Source: an uncultured Comamonadaceae bacterium (GTDB lineage: Bacteria; Pseudomonadota; Gammaproteobacteria; Burkholderiales; Burkholderiaceae_C). From it: a stretch of DNA of 15,808 nucleotides. The notes below the pieces were generated by a model. It saw only the letters and a list, made by a program, of their open reading frames with translations. It was not told the DNA's origin and searched no databases. Of the stretch, positions 1 to 8,242 are shown piece by piece. Position 1 is the first letter of the stretch. The number at the start of each line of letters is the position of its first letter. A program made the translations under genes and the position numbers. Where the stretch lies: NCBI GenBank assembly GCA_937871735.1, contig CALMOI010000023.1:1-15808 (forward strand), in the 5' to 3' direction.

Positions 1-955
1 CTCAGCCCGCGCCAGCGCCAGCAGTTGGTTGACGGTGTGGGTGGCACGCACGCTGGAGCGGCCAATTTGCATCAGCGAATGCTTGAGCTCTTCTTCGCTG
101 GAGCCTTTGCGCAGCGCCAAATCAGCCTGCATCCGCAGCCCCGCCAGCGGAGTTTTGAGCTGGTGCGCCGCATCGGCCAAAAAGCGTTTTTGCGTGGCGA
201 TGGAGTCTTTGAGCCGTGTCAGCAAATCATTCACGGACGACACCAGCGGGGCTACTTCGAGCGGCACGGTTTTTTCGTCGAGTGGGCTGAGGTCGTCGGG
301 CTTGCGGGCGCGGATGCGTTCTTCAAGCTGGCTCAGCGGTTTGATGCCGCGCACCAACGCCAGCCACACCAGCAGCACCGCCAGTGGCAGCGTGACGAAC
401 TGGGGCAGCATCACGCCTTTGATAATTTCAGTGGCCAGCACCTTGCGCTTTTCGCGGGTTTCAGCGACTTGCACCAGCGCGGGTTGCCCGTTGGCCACCG
501 GCAACTTGACCCAGATGTAGGCGACGCGTACCTCCAGCCCGCGCAACTCGTCATCGCGCATATGGACTTCACCGGGAACCACGGAGCTGTCGTCTGTCGG
601 ATGAGGCAGTTCGCGCTCGCCGCTCAAAAATTCGCCATGCGGGCTGATGACTTGGTAGTAGACCAAGTCCGAATCGTCGGCGCGCAAAATCTCGCTGGCG
701 GGCTGCGGCAGATTGAACTGCACCCGGTTTTTCGGCCCGATGCTGACCAATTGCGCCAGCGCCTGCACGTTGTAGACCAGCGCCCGGTCAAACGGCTTGT
801 CGGCAATGCCTTGGGCCACCAGCCAGGTCAGCGCCAAGCTCACCGGCCACAGCAGCAGCAGCGGGGTGAGCATCCAGTCCAGAATTTCGCCAAACAGCGA
901 GCGCTGTTCGCGCTGGAACAGCTTGAGCGTCCAACGCTCTTCCGGCAGTGGGGTT

Positions 956-975
<20 letters not shown>
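1..975 (-). CDS. Sensor histidine kinase, 2CSK_N/TctE type (3' end cut by window edge)
   Basis: Membrane sensor kinase that should autophosphorylate on a histidine and pass phosphate to the response regulator encoded just upstream. 325 residues are visible. There is a first membrane segment at about residues 36-55, an extracytoplasmic region of about 130 residues, a second membrane segment at about 188-207, a HAMP-like linker, and an H-box with motif ADAAHQLKTPLAG in which His271 is the predicted phospho-acceptor. The ATP-binding domain lies outside the window. I chose a TTG start at 973-975 because it gives a short polar N-terminus (MKKSPAETP) before the first helix, has a G-rich stretch upstream, and overlaps the regulator gene by 20 bases as expected for translational coupling. 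No ATG in this frame lies between there and the first membrane helix. The signal is unknown; TctE relatives respond to carboxylates and QseC relatives to other cues. The family call is firm, the start less so. Confidence 0.9.
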
Positions 976-1630
<655 letters not shown>

Positions 1631-1699
1631 CTGAGTCTCCTTGTTTTCTTGAGGCTGCTCCCGCCTAGGCAGCAGGTGATTGCTGTTTCAGCGGTGCAA

Positions 1700-1728
1700 A
1701 TTCTAGGCTTATGCGCGAGGGCATTAAA
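1700..1728 (-). promoter_or_regulatory. Candidate sigma-70 promoter of the response regulator/kinase operon
   Basis: Read on the minus strand, TAGAAT (1700-1705, five of six consensus positions) lies 17 bases downstream of TTTAAT (1723-1728, a weak -35). A perfect palindrome, GCATT-A-AATGC (1721-1731), overlaps the -35. The rest of the 121-base gap between the regulator and marR holds only an 8-base GCCTAGGC palindrome (1663-1670) and the ribosome site. This is a consensus match by eye only. Confidence 0.35.
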
Positions 1729-1751
1729 TGCTGCACTTGCACATAGCGCAC

Positions 1752-2225
1752 TCAACTGGCATAGGCTTCCAAGCCCAGCGCGACCACAGTCGCCACTTCA
1801 TCGCCCACAGCGGCGCGGAACTCAGCCTCGGCCTGCGCCACGGCGGCTTGAAATGCCGCCAACCAGTCCAAGCCCGTGGGCGTGAAGCGTATCAGCCGCG
1901 CGCGCGCATCCAGCGGATCAGCCTCGCGGGTGACCAAGCCCCACGCCTCGCACTGCGTCACCAAATCGCCCATCGCCTGCTTGCTCATGCCCGCTGACTG
2001 GGCCAAGTCGGTCAAGCGCGAGCCTTCGACCGCCAAATGTCGGGTGATGTGGATGTGTGCGGCGCTGACTTTTTCGCGTGCCGCCAAGTTCGACAAGGCC
2101 AGCGGCACTTGGACATTGCTGGCCATCAGCACCAGTACGCGCTCGTCAAAACGGCGCATGGCGTGACCCAGCAAGCGCCCCAAATGGGTCAGCCGCCAAG
2201 CATCGTGAGAGGAGATTTCAAGCAT
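1752..2225 (-). CDS. MarR-family transcriptional regulator
   Basis: Small winged-helix regulator of 157 residues, normal MarR size. The recognition region reads SRLTDLAQSAGMSKQAMG, followed by a wing with D-x-R-A-R (PLDARARLIR) and a helical dimerisation tail. I place the start at the ATG at 2223-2225 (MLEISSHDAW). The frame is open up to a TTG at 2273, but that extension would run into the recA promoter and has no ribosome site. No clear Shine-Dalgarno precedes the ATG either. The gene is divergent from recA with about 140 bases between the start codons, and lies upstream of, and in the same direction as, the two-component operon. Ligand and targets are unknown. An imperfect AT-rich palindrome at 2250-2263 in the shared intergenic region is a possible operator. 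Confidence 0.85.
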   Translation of the reverse strand: MLEISSHDAWRLTHLGRLLGHAMRRFDERVLVLMASNVQVPLALSNLAAREKVSAAHIHITRHLAVEGSRLTDLAQSAGMSKQAMGDLVTQCEAWGLVTREADPLDARARLIRFTPTGLDWLAAFQAAVAQAEAEFRAAVGDEVATVVALGLEAYAS

Positions 2226-2259
2226 GGCAAATAGTAAGGCAAACTGACTTAAAAATCTA

Positions 2260-2306
2260 TTTACTGAATTCAACCGGCTGGGTTACAGTCCTGTCCATGC
2301 ATCCAG
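2260..2306 (+). promoter_or_regulatory. Candidate recA promoter with LexA-like site
   Basis: TTTACT (2260-2265) and TACAGT (2284-2289) are separated by 18 bases, each matching four of six sigma-70 consensus positions. Immediately downstream, CTG-N10-CAG at 2291-2306 fits the minimal spacing of the LexA box used in beta- and gammaproteobacteria and would overlap the transcription start, a typical repressor position. The interior of the site is not the usual AT alternation and symmetry is limited to the outer CTG/CAG, so the LexA assignment rests partly on the expectation that recA is SOS-regulated. Confidence 0.4.
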
Positions 2307-2365
2307 CTTTGCGCACCGCAAGCCACGATGAGCCACCCAAGCATTTGATTTTCAAGGAGATTTTC

Positions 2366-3460
2366 ATGGACGCAATCGCAACCACCCTCGCCCCCGCCAA
2401 AGGCACACCGGCCTTCGCTGCGGCTGAAAAAGCCAAGGCCTTGCAAGTGGCGCTGGCCCAAATTGAAAAGCAATTTGGCAAAGGCACCATCATGCGCCTG
2501 GGCGAAGGCGAGGTGATTGAAGACATCCAGGTGGTGTCCACCGGCTCGCTGGGGCTGGATGTGGCGCTGGGTGTGGGCGGCCTGCCGCGTGGCCGGGTGG
2601 TCGAAATCTACGGTCCGGAATCGTCAGGCAAAACCACGCTGACGCTGCAAGTGATTGCCGAGATGCAAAAGCTCAGCGGCACCTGCGCTTTTGTGGATGC
2701 GGAGCACGCGCTGGACATTCAATATGCGCAAAAGCTGGGCGTGAACCTGCAAGAGCTGCTGATCAGCCAACCAGACACGGGCGAGCAAGCGCTGGAAATC
2801 GTCGATTCGCTGGTGCGCTCGGGCGCGGTGGATTTGATCGTGGTGGACTCGGTGGCCGCGCTCACGCCCAAGGCTGAATTGGAAGGCGAAATGGGCGACT
2901 CGCTGCCCGGTCTGCAAGCACGCTTGATGAGCCAAGCCCTGCGCAAGCTGACCGCGCACATCAAGAAGACCAATTGCATGGTCATCTTCATCAACCAAAT
3001 CCGCATGAAGATTGGCGTGATGTTCGGCAGCCCCGAAACCACGACCGGCGGCAATGCGCTGAAGTTTTACGCCTCGGTGCGCTTGGACATTCGCCGCACC
3101 GGCACGCTCAAAAAGGGCGAAGACGCCATCGGCAACGAAACCAAGGTCAAGGTGGTGAAGAACAAAGTCGCCCCGCCCTTCAAGACGGCGGAGTTCGACA
3201 TCATGTTTGGCGAAGGCATCAGCCGCGAGGGTGAGATCATCGACATGGGCGTGGCCGCCAAGATCATCGAAAAGTCGGGCGCTTGGTATGCCTACAAGGG
3301 CGAGAAAATCGGCCAAGGCCGCGACAATGCCCGCGAGTTTTTGCGTGAAAACCCGGCGCTGGCGCTGGAGCTGCAAAACAAGGTGCGCGCATCGTTGGGC
3401 ATTCCGCTGCTGCCCGACAACACCGAAGCCGCCGCACCCAGCAAGGCCGCCAAAGCCTAA
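2366..3460 (+). CDS. recA: Recombinase A
   Basis: RecA, 364 residues, is the ATP-dependent strand-exchange protein of homologous recombination and the co-protease that triggers LexA cleavage in the SOS response. Seen in the sequence: Walker A GPESSGKT (residues 83-90), the DAEHALD segment (111-117), Walker B LIVVDSV (157-163), the DNA-binding loop 2 region with ETTTGGNALKFY (about 224-235), and the C-terminal KIGQGRDNAREFL motif. The start is fixed by AAGGAGA at 2354-2360, five bases before the ATG. The frame is open further upstream, but that part lies in the promoter. recX follows 11 bases after the stop, the usual pairing of recombinase and modulator. Identification is certain. Confidence 0.99.
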   Translation: MDAIATTLAPAKGTPAFAAAEKAKALQVALAQIEKQFGKGTIMRLGEGEVIEDIQVVSTGSLGLDVALGVGGLPRGRVVEIYGPESSGKTTLTLQVIAEMQKLSGTCAFVDAEHALDIQYAQKLGVNLQELLISQPDTGEQALEIVDSLVRSGAVDLIVVDSVAALTPKAELEGEMGDSLPGLQARLMSQALRKLTAHIKKTNCMVIFINQIRMKIGVMFGSPETTTGGNALKFYASVRLDIRRTGTLKKGEDAIGNETKVKVVKNKVAPPFKTAEFDIMFGEGISREGEIIDMGVAAKIIEKSGAWYAYKGEKIGQGRDNAREFLRENPALALELQNKVRASLGIPLLPDNTEAAAPSKAAKA

Positions 3461-3471
3461 CTCGGCTGCGC

Positions 3472-3936
3472 ATGGCGACTTCATTCACCTTGTCACTGAA
3501 AGGCCGCGCGCTGCGCTATTTGGCAGCGCGCGAGCATTCACGGCTGGAGTTGGAGCGCAAGCTGCGCCCCCATGAAACCGAAGAAGGCGAGCTGACGCGG
3601 GTGCTGGACGAGTTGCAGGCCAAGGGCTTTATCAATGAGCAACGGGTAGCGGAGTCGGTGGTGTACCGGCGCGCCGGTCGCTTGGGCACCGCGCGCATCC
3701 GCCAAGAATTGCAAAGCAAGGGCTTGGATGCGTCCACGGTACAAGCCGCGCTGGCCCCGCTGCGTGCCAACGAGGCCGAACGCGCCCGCGAAGTGTGGCA
3801 AAAAAAATTCAGCGCCCCCGCATCAGATGCCGCAGGGCGGGCGAAACAAATGCGATTTTTGGCCGCACGCGGCTTCAGCGGCGAGGTGATCCGCCGCGTG
3901 GTGGCCGGTGCTGACGATGAGTGGGGCAGCGACTGA
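3472..3936 (+). CDS. recX: Regulatory protein RecX
   Basis: RecX, 154 residues, binds RecA filaments and limits their extension and activity. The sequence shows the family's repeated three-helix units: an N-terminal LSLKGRALRYLAAREHS segment, the central ELTRVLDELQAKGFINEQRVAESVVYRR-like unit (shortened here to its core FINEQRVAES), and the LGTARIRQELQSKGLD segment. The ATG lies 11 bases after the recA stop with no strong ribosome site, so expression probably depends on translation or readthrough from recA. It ends three bases short of the convergent argC stop codon, leaving no room for a dedicated terminator. Confidence 0.95.
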   Translation: MATSFTLSLKGRALRYLAAREHSRLELERKLRPHETEEGELTRVLDELQAKGFINEQRVAESVVYRRAGRLGTARIRQELQSKGLDASTVQAALAPLRANEAERAREVWQKKFSAPASDAAGRAKQMRFLAARGFSGEVIRRVVAGADDEWGSD

Positions 3937-3939
3937 GCT

Positions 3940-4863
3940 TTACAAGCCCAGCATCAGTTGCAGGTTTTGCACCGCAGCGCCGCTGGCACCTTTGCCCAAG
4001 TTGTCCAAGCGGGCGATCAGCACAGCGTGGTGATAGGCATCATTGCCGAACACGCGCAGCTCCAAGCGGTTGGTGTCGTTCAAGGCCAAGGCATCTAGCT
4101 TGCTGTTGTCGGTGGCGGGCTGCACGCTGACCCAACCGCCTTGCGCCGCACTGGCGGCGTAATGGGCGACCAGCGCATCATGCAAATCAGCCGCTTTGGG
4201 ACTGCCGGGCAACATATCTAAATGCAGCGGCAATTGCACCAACATGCCTTGCTTGAAGTTACCCACAGCGGGCACGAACAGCGGGCGGCGCGTCAACCCG
4301 GTGTAGCACATGATTTCCGGGATGTGCTTGTGCTGCAAGCCCAAAGCGTAGGCTTCAAACAACGGCGCTGTGCCTTGTTCGTACGCTTCAATCATGGGCC
4401 GACCGCCGCCGGAGTAGCCGCTGACCGCCGGCAGCGCCAGCGGGAAATCAGCAGGAATCAACCCCGCTTCGACCAAAGGACGAATCAACGCAATCGCGCC
4501 CGTGGCGTAGCAACCGGGATTGGCCACGCGGCTGGCGGCCATCACCGCCTCGCGCTGACCCGCTGCCAATTCAGGGAAACCAAACACCCAACCCGGCGCA
4601 GTGCGGTGCGCGGTAGAGGCATCAATGATCTTGGGTTTGCGGCCTGGCAAGCTGTCGATCATGGCGACAGACTCGATAGCTGCATCATCGTGCAGGCACA
4701 AAATAACCAAATCAACCTGTGCCATCAGGTCTCGCTTGGCTGCTGCATTTTTGCGCAATTCTGGCGCAATGCTGACGATTTGCACTTGCGGCATGGCCAG
4801 CAAACGCTCGCGAATTTGCAGTCCCGTGGTGCCTGCTTCGCCGTCTATGAAAATTTGCATCAT
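3940..4863 (-). CDS. argC: N-acetyl-gamma-glutamyl-phosphate reductase, type 2
   Basis: Cytoplasmic NADPH-dependent enzyme of arginine biosynthesis that reduces N-acetylglutamyl phosphate to the semialdehyde. At 307 residues it fits the shorter type-2 ArgC subfamily, as does the N-terminal nucleotide-binding motif FIDGEAGTTGLQIRERL; type-1 enzymes are nearer 340 residues. The catalytic cysteine is Cys118 in ANPGCYATG, followed by the AVSGYSGGGR segment. Two adjacent ATG codons open the frame. The first has AAGGA ten bases upstream and is preferred. No other arg gene is visible, so it stands alone between recX (convergent) and sucC (divergent). Confidence 0.95.
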   Translation of the reverse strand: MMQIFIDGEAGTTGLQIRERLLAMPQVQIVSIAPELRKNAAAKRDLMAQVDLVILCLHDDAAIESVAMIDSLPGRKPKIIDASTAHRTAPGWVFGFPELAAGQREAVMAASRVANPGCYATGAIALIRPLVEAGLIPADFPLALPAVSGYSGGGRPMIEAYEQGTAPLFEAYALGLQHKHIPEIMCYTGLTRRPLFVPAVGNFKQGMLVQLPLHLDMLPGSPKAADLHDALVAHYAASAAQGGWVSVQPATDNSKLDALALNDTNRLELRVFGNDAYHHAVLIARLDNLGKGASGAAVQNLQLMLGL

Positions 4864-4884
4864 GGTGGAACGATTCCTTCGTCA

Positions 4885-4913
4885 GTTTCTATTCAGATCA
4901 CCACCAATATAAT
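4885..4913 (+). promoter_or_regulatory. Candidate sucCD promoter
   Basis: A perfect TATAAT hexamer occupies 4908-4913 in the only AT-rich part of the argC-sucC gap. The matching -35 is poor (GTTTCT at 4885-4890 with 17-base spacing, or TTTCTA one base on). It implies a start near 4920 and a sucC leader of about 145 bases. The same AT-rich patch read in reverse contains TATATT and could serve argC. Consensus match by eye only. Confidence 0.4.
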
Positions 4914-4940
4914 TATGTATTACGTGAGCCGTATGCAACC

Positions 4941-4973
4941 TGCTACAACCTGCCCCAGCGGTGTGTTGCAGCA
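4941..4973 (+). other. Stem-loop in the sucC leader
   Basis: TGCTACAAC (4941-4949) pairs with GTTGCAGCA (4965-4973) with one mismatch around a 15-base loop. It overlaps a direct repeat of CAACCTGC (4936-4943 and 4946-4953). A second short hairpin, CGGCA-TGT-TGCCG, lies at 5013-5025. No T-run follows either, so they are not intrinsic terminators. A GAGAGAGA purine stretch (5055-5062) then serves as the sucC ribosome site. The pairing is directly visible; function is unknown. Confidence 0.4.
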
Positions 4974-5066
4974 TGATACATTCAGCGGCTGCTATGTCCA
5001 ATGCCTGCAATTCGGCATGTTGCCGGAGCTGTCAGGTCGAAATCATTCACTCCTGAGAGAGACCTC

Positions 5067-6227
<1,161 letters not shown>

Positions 6228-6250
6228 GCCCTGATCGAAGGAAAACAAAC

Positions 6251-7144
6251 ATGTCCATCTTTATCAATAAAGACACCAAGGTCATCACTCAGGGCATTAC
6301 CGGCAAGACCGGTCAATTCCACACTGAAAAGTGCCAAGAGTACGCAAACGGCAAAGAATGCTTCGTCGCAGGCGTGAACCCCAAGAAGGCCGGCGAGTCG
6401 ATTTTCAACATCCCAATCTACTCCTCGGTCAAAGAAGCTGCTTCTGAAACCGGCGCGACTGTGTCGGTGATTTACGTGCCGCCCGCTGGCGCTGCTGCCG
6501 CCATCTGGGAAGCTGTTGAAGCTGATCTGGATCTGGCGATCTGTATCACCGAAGGCATCCCCGTTCGCGACATGCTGATGGTGCGCAACAAGATGAAGGC
6601 CAAGGAAGCCGCTGGTGGCAAGAAGACCTTGCTGCTGGGCCCGAACTGCCCCGGTCTGATCACCCCCGATGAAATCAAGATCGGCATCATGCCCGGTCAC
6701 ATTCACCGCAAGGGTCGCATCGGCGTGGTGTCGCGCTCCGGCACGCTGACTTATGAAGCTGTGGCACAGCTGACCGAAATCGGTCTGGGCCAATCTTCTG
6801 CCGTCGGCATCGGTGGTGACCCCATCAACGGTCTGAAGCACATCGACGTGATGAAGGCTTTCAACGATGATCCCGACACCGACGCCGTCATCATGATTGG
6901 CGAAATCGGCGGCCCCGATGAAGCTGAAGCTGCGATGTGGTGCAAGGCCAACATGAAGAAGCCTATCGTCGGCTTCATCGCTGGCGTGACCGCTCCGGCT
7001 GGCAAGCGCATGGGCCATGCAGGTGCTTTGATCTCCGGTGGCGCTGACACCGCTGATGCCAAGCTGGCCATCATGGAAGAGTGCGGCTTCACCATCACCC
7101 GCAACCCGTCGGAAATGGCTCGCTTGCTCAAGGCCATGCTGTAA
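6251..7144 (+). CDS. sucD: Succinyl-CoA ligase, alpha subunit
   Basis: The alpha subunit, 297 residues and full length, binds CoA and carries the phosphohistidine intermediate. The N-terminal CoA-binding Rossmann domain has QGITGKTGQFHT (about 14-25). GPNCPGLI and SRSGTLTYEA mark the ligase domain. The active-site His256 sits in KRMGHAGALISGG. A GAAGGA ribosome site lies eight bases before the ATG, and sucC ends 23 bases upstream. Transcription probably ends at the terminator at 7213-7254. Confidence 0.98.
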   Translation: MSIFINKDTKVITQGITGKTGQFHTEKCQEYANGKECFVAGVNPKKAGESIFNIPIYSSVKEAASETGATVSVIYVPPAGAAAAIWEAVEADLDLAICITEGIPVRDMLMVRNKMKAKEAAGGKKTLLLGPNCPGLITPDEIKIGIMPGHIHRKGRIGVVSRSGTLTYEAVAQLTEIGLGQSSAVGIGGDPINGLKHIDVMKAFNDDPDTDAVIMIGEIGGPDEAEAAMWCKANMKKPIVGFIAGVTAPAGKRMGHAGALISGGADTADAKLAIMEECGFTITRNPSEMARLLKAML

Positions 7145-7164
7145 GCATTAACTGTTCGTCAGTC

Positions 7165-7198
7165 GCAAATTAACTACCCGAAATGGGTAGGTATTTGC
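7165..7198 (+). other. Two-part hairpin downstream of sucD
   Basis: CTACCC-GAAAT-GGGTAG (7174-7190) is a perfect 6-bp stem. Outside it, GCAAAT (7165-7170) pairs with ATTTGC (7193-7198) across a small internal loop. There is no T-run, so it is not a terminator by itself. It sits 21 bases after the sucD stop and just before the real terminator, where it might protect the sucCD message 3' end. As DNA it is also a 17-base palindrome that a dimeric regulator could bind. Confidence 0.5.
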
Positions 7199-7212
7199 AG
7201 CTGTCCACAGCG

Positions 7213-7254
7213 CAAAGCCGGATGTCCTACGGGACAATCCGGCTTTGTTATTTT
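7213..7254 (+). terminator. Rho-independent terminator after sucCD
   Basis: An 11-base arm (7213-7223, CAAAGCCGGAT) pairs with 7237-7247. The stem continues as GTCC/GGAC with one bulged A and closes on a TACG loop, a C(UNCG)G tetraloop of known high stability. TTATTTT follows at 7248-7254. The stem is nearly symmetric, but the T-rich tail is on the plus-strand side, fitting sucCD. A small hairpin CGCCT-AGCTC-AGGCG (7263-7277) lies between it and the terC ribosome site. Confidence 0.9.
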
Positions 7255-7296
7255 CATCACTACGCCTAGCTCAGGCGCTTATTTGAAGGACTGCTC

Positions 7297-7992
7297 GTGG
7301 AAGACTTCCTGACCGCTCATTTTTGGTTGGCAGTAGGCCAAATCATCATGATCGACATTTTGCTGGGGGGTGATAACGCGGTCGTTATTGCACTGGCATG
7401 TCGTCAATTACCAGGCAATTTACGCACCAAAGGTATTTTGTGGGGCACGGCAGGCGCGATTGTTTTGCGGGTCGTCTTGATCGCTTTTGCCCTGACGCTG
7501 CTGCAAGTGCCGTTCTTGAAACTGGTGGGTGCCGCATTGCTGGTGTGGATCGGGGTCAAGTTACTCGCTCCCGAAGAGGACGGGCACGACAATATTGAAG
7601 CCAGCGACAAGCTGTGGGGTGCCGTGAAAACGGTGATCGTCGCTGACTTGGTGATGAGCATCGACAACGTGATTGCCATTGCCGGAGCTGCCCAAGGCGC
7701 AGGTGAACAGCATCAAATGCCGTTGGTGATTTTTGGGTTGCTGGTGAGCATTCCCATCATCGTTTGGGGCAGCCAGATTGTGTTGAAGCTGATGGATCGC
7801 TTTCCGCTCATCATCACCTTGGGTGGCATGTTGCTGGGTTGGATTGCTGGCACCATGGCCCACAGCGACCCCGCCTTGGTGAACTATCTGCCGCAAGACC
7901 GAACTTGGCATTACGCGTTTGGCATCGTTGGGGCCGCATTGGTACTGGTGATCGGCAAAGCACTCGCCAGCCGCACACCCAAGCCAGATTAA
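7297..7992 (+). CDS. TerC/YjbE-family integral membrane protein, probable metal ion (Mn2+) exporter
   Basis: A multi-spanning inner-membrane protein of 231 residues with about seven hydrophobic segments. The two diagnostic TerC half-repeats are present: DILLGGDNAVVIA (Asp20, Asp26-Asn27) and DLVMSIDNVIAIAG (Asp117, Asp123-Asn124). These acidic residues within the membrane are thought to bind the metal. Studied TerC relatives, mainly in Bacillus, export manganese or supply it to secreted enzymes; tellurite resistance is the historical name. The start is a GTG at 7297 with GAAGGA six bases upstream; the next in-frame Met is residue 18, inside the first helix. It has terminators on both sides, so it is probably transcribed alone. 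I saw no yybP-ykoY manganese riboswitch upstream. Substrate is inferred from family. Confidence 0.9.
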   Translation: MEDFLTAHFWLAVGQIIMIDILLGGDNAVVIALACRQLPGNLRTKGILWGTAGAIVLRVVLIAFALTLLQVPFLKLVGAALLVWIGVKLLAPEEDGHDNIEASDKLWGAVKTVIVADLVMSIDNVIAIAGAAQGAGEQHQMPLVIFGLLVSIPIIVWGSQIVLKLMDRFPLIITLGGMLLGWIAGTMAHSDPALVNYLPQDRTWHYAFGIVGAALVLVIGKALASRTPKPD

Positions 7993-7995
7993 GCT

Positions 7996-8039
7996 GGCGG
8001 GCCCGCCGCTTAGCCAAGCAAGCGGTGGTCATGCATGAC
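7996..8039. repeat. Cluster of palindromes downstream of terC
   Basis: Three inverted repeats fall within 44 bases: the perfect 12-base palindrome GGCGGGCCCGCC (7996-8007), the stem CCGCTT/AAGCGG with an 8-base loop (8006-8025), and the perfect 12-base palindrome GTCATGCATGAC (8028-8039). They begin four bases after the terC stop and run into the terminator. The structure is directly visible. They may be 3' end structure of the terC message or protein-binding sites. Confidence 0.6.
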
Positions 8040-8043
8040 AATG

Positions 8044-8068
8044 AACCGGGGCTCATGCCCCGGTTTTT
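8044..8068 (+). terminator. Rho-independent terminator after terC
   Basis: AACCGGGGC (8044-8052) and GCCCCGGTT (8057-8065) form a perfect 9-bp stem with loop TCAT, continuing into a five-T run (8064-8068). It separates terC from the signalling cassette. Confidence 0.9.
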
Positions 8069-8085
8069 GCGTCTGCCGTGTATTT

Positions 8086-8113
8086 TTGCAACATCTCAAA
8101 GACTGGGCATACT
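8086..8113 (+). promoter_or_regulatory. Candidate promoter of the signalling cassette
   Basis: TTGCAA (8086-8091) and CATACT (8108-8113) with 16-base spacing each match four of six sigma-70 positions. A start near 8120 would give a leader of about 120 bases containing a hairpin (TTAGCC/GGCTAA plus two outer pairs, 8157-8181) and a near-palindrome GCATG-GA-CATGC (8208-8219). This region is the natural place for a promoter because it follows the terC terminator. The match itself is weak. Confidence 0.3.
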
Positions 8114-8185
8114 CGGGCTGCTTGTGCTGGCCGGACTCGTCTGTTAACTTGCTCGCCTTTAGCCTTCACTGCGGGCTAAGGTCTT

Positions 8186-8242
8186 GTGCCGGGTGAATCA
8201 CCGCGCAGCATGGACATGCGTGACGAACTCAAAGGCTGGTAA
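8186..8242 (+). CDS. Possible leader peptide overlapping the kinase start
   Basis: A short frame can open at GTG 8186 (18 residues, AAGG four bases upstream) or at ATG 8210 (10 residues, MDMRDELKGW). It ends in TAA at 8240-8242, so its stop overlaps the kinase ATG as TAATG, a classic coupling arrangement. The AAAGG that serves the kinase lies inside it. No similarity is recognisable and it may be chance; the overlap is the only support. Confidence 0.2.
   Translation: MPGESPRSMDMRDELKGW

Noticed and set aside
2226..2273. N-terminal extension of the MarR protein from a TTG at 2273
   Set aside because: It would overlap the recA promoter elements, has no ribosome site, and adds 16 residues that do not fit the family's usual start.
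2624..3484. Long minus-strand open frame opposite recA
   Set aside because: It is fully antisense to recA with a shadow-type composition. The recA reading frame is certain.
7174..7190. Palindrome considered as a NarL-type site
   Set aside because: The half-sites are one base too close for the 7-2-7 NarL arrangement, and it lies before a terminator, not in an obvious promoter.
7145..7296. yybP-ykoY manganese riboswitch upstream of terC
   Set aside because: I looked for its conserved loop sequences and did not see them. The hairpins present are a terminator and unrelated stems.
8031..8147. Small ORF of 38 residues with a hydrophobic C-terminus after terC
   Set aside because: It reads straight through a strong intrinsic terminator and the candidate cassette promoter and lacks a ribosome site.
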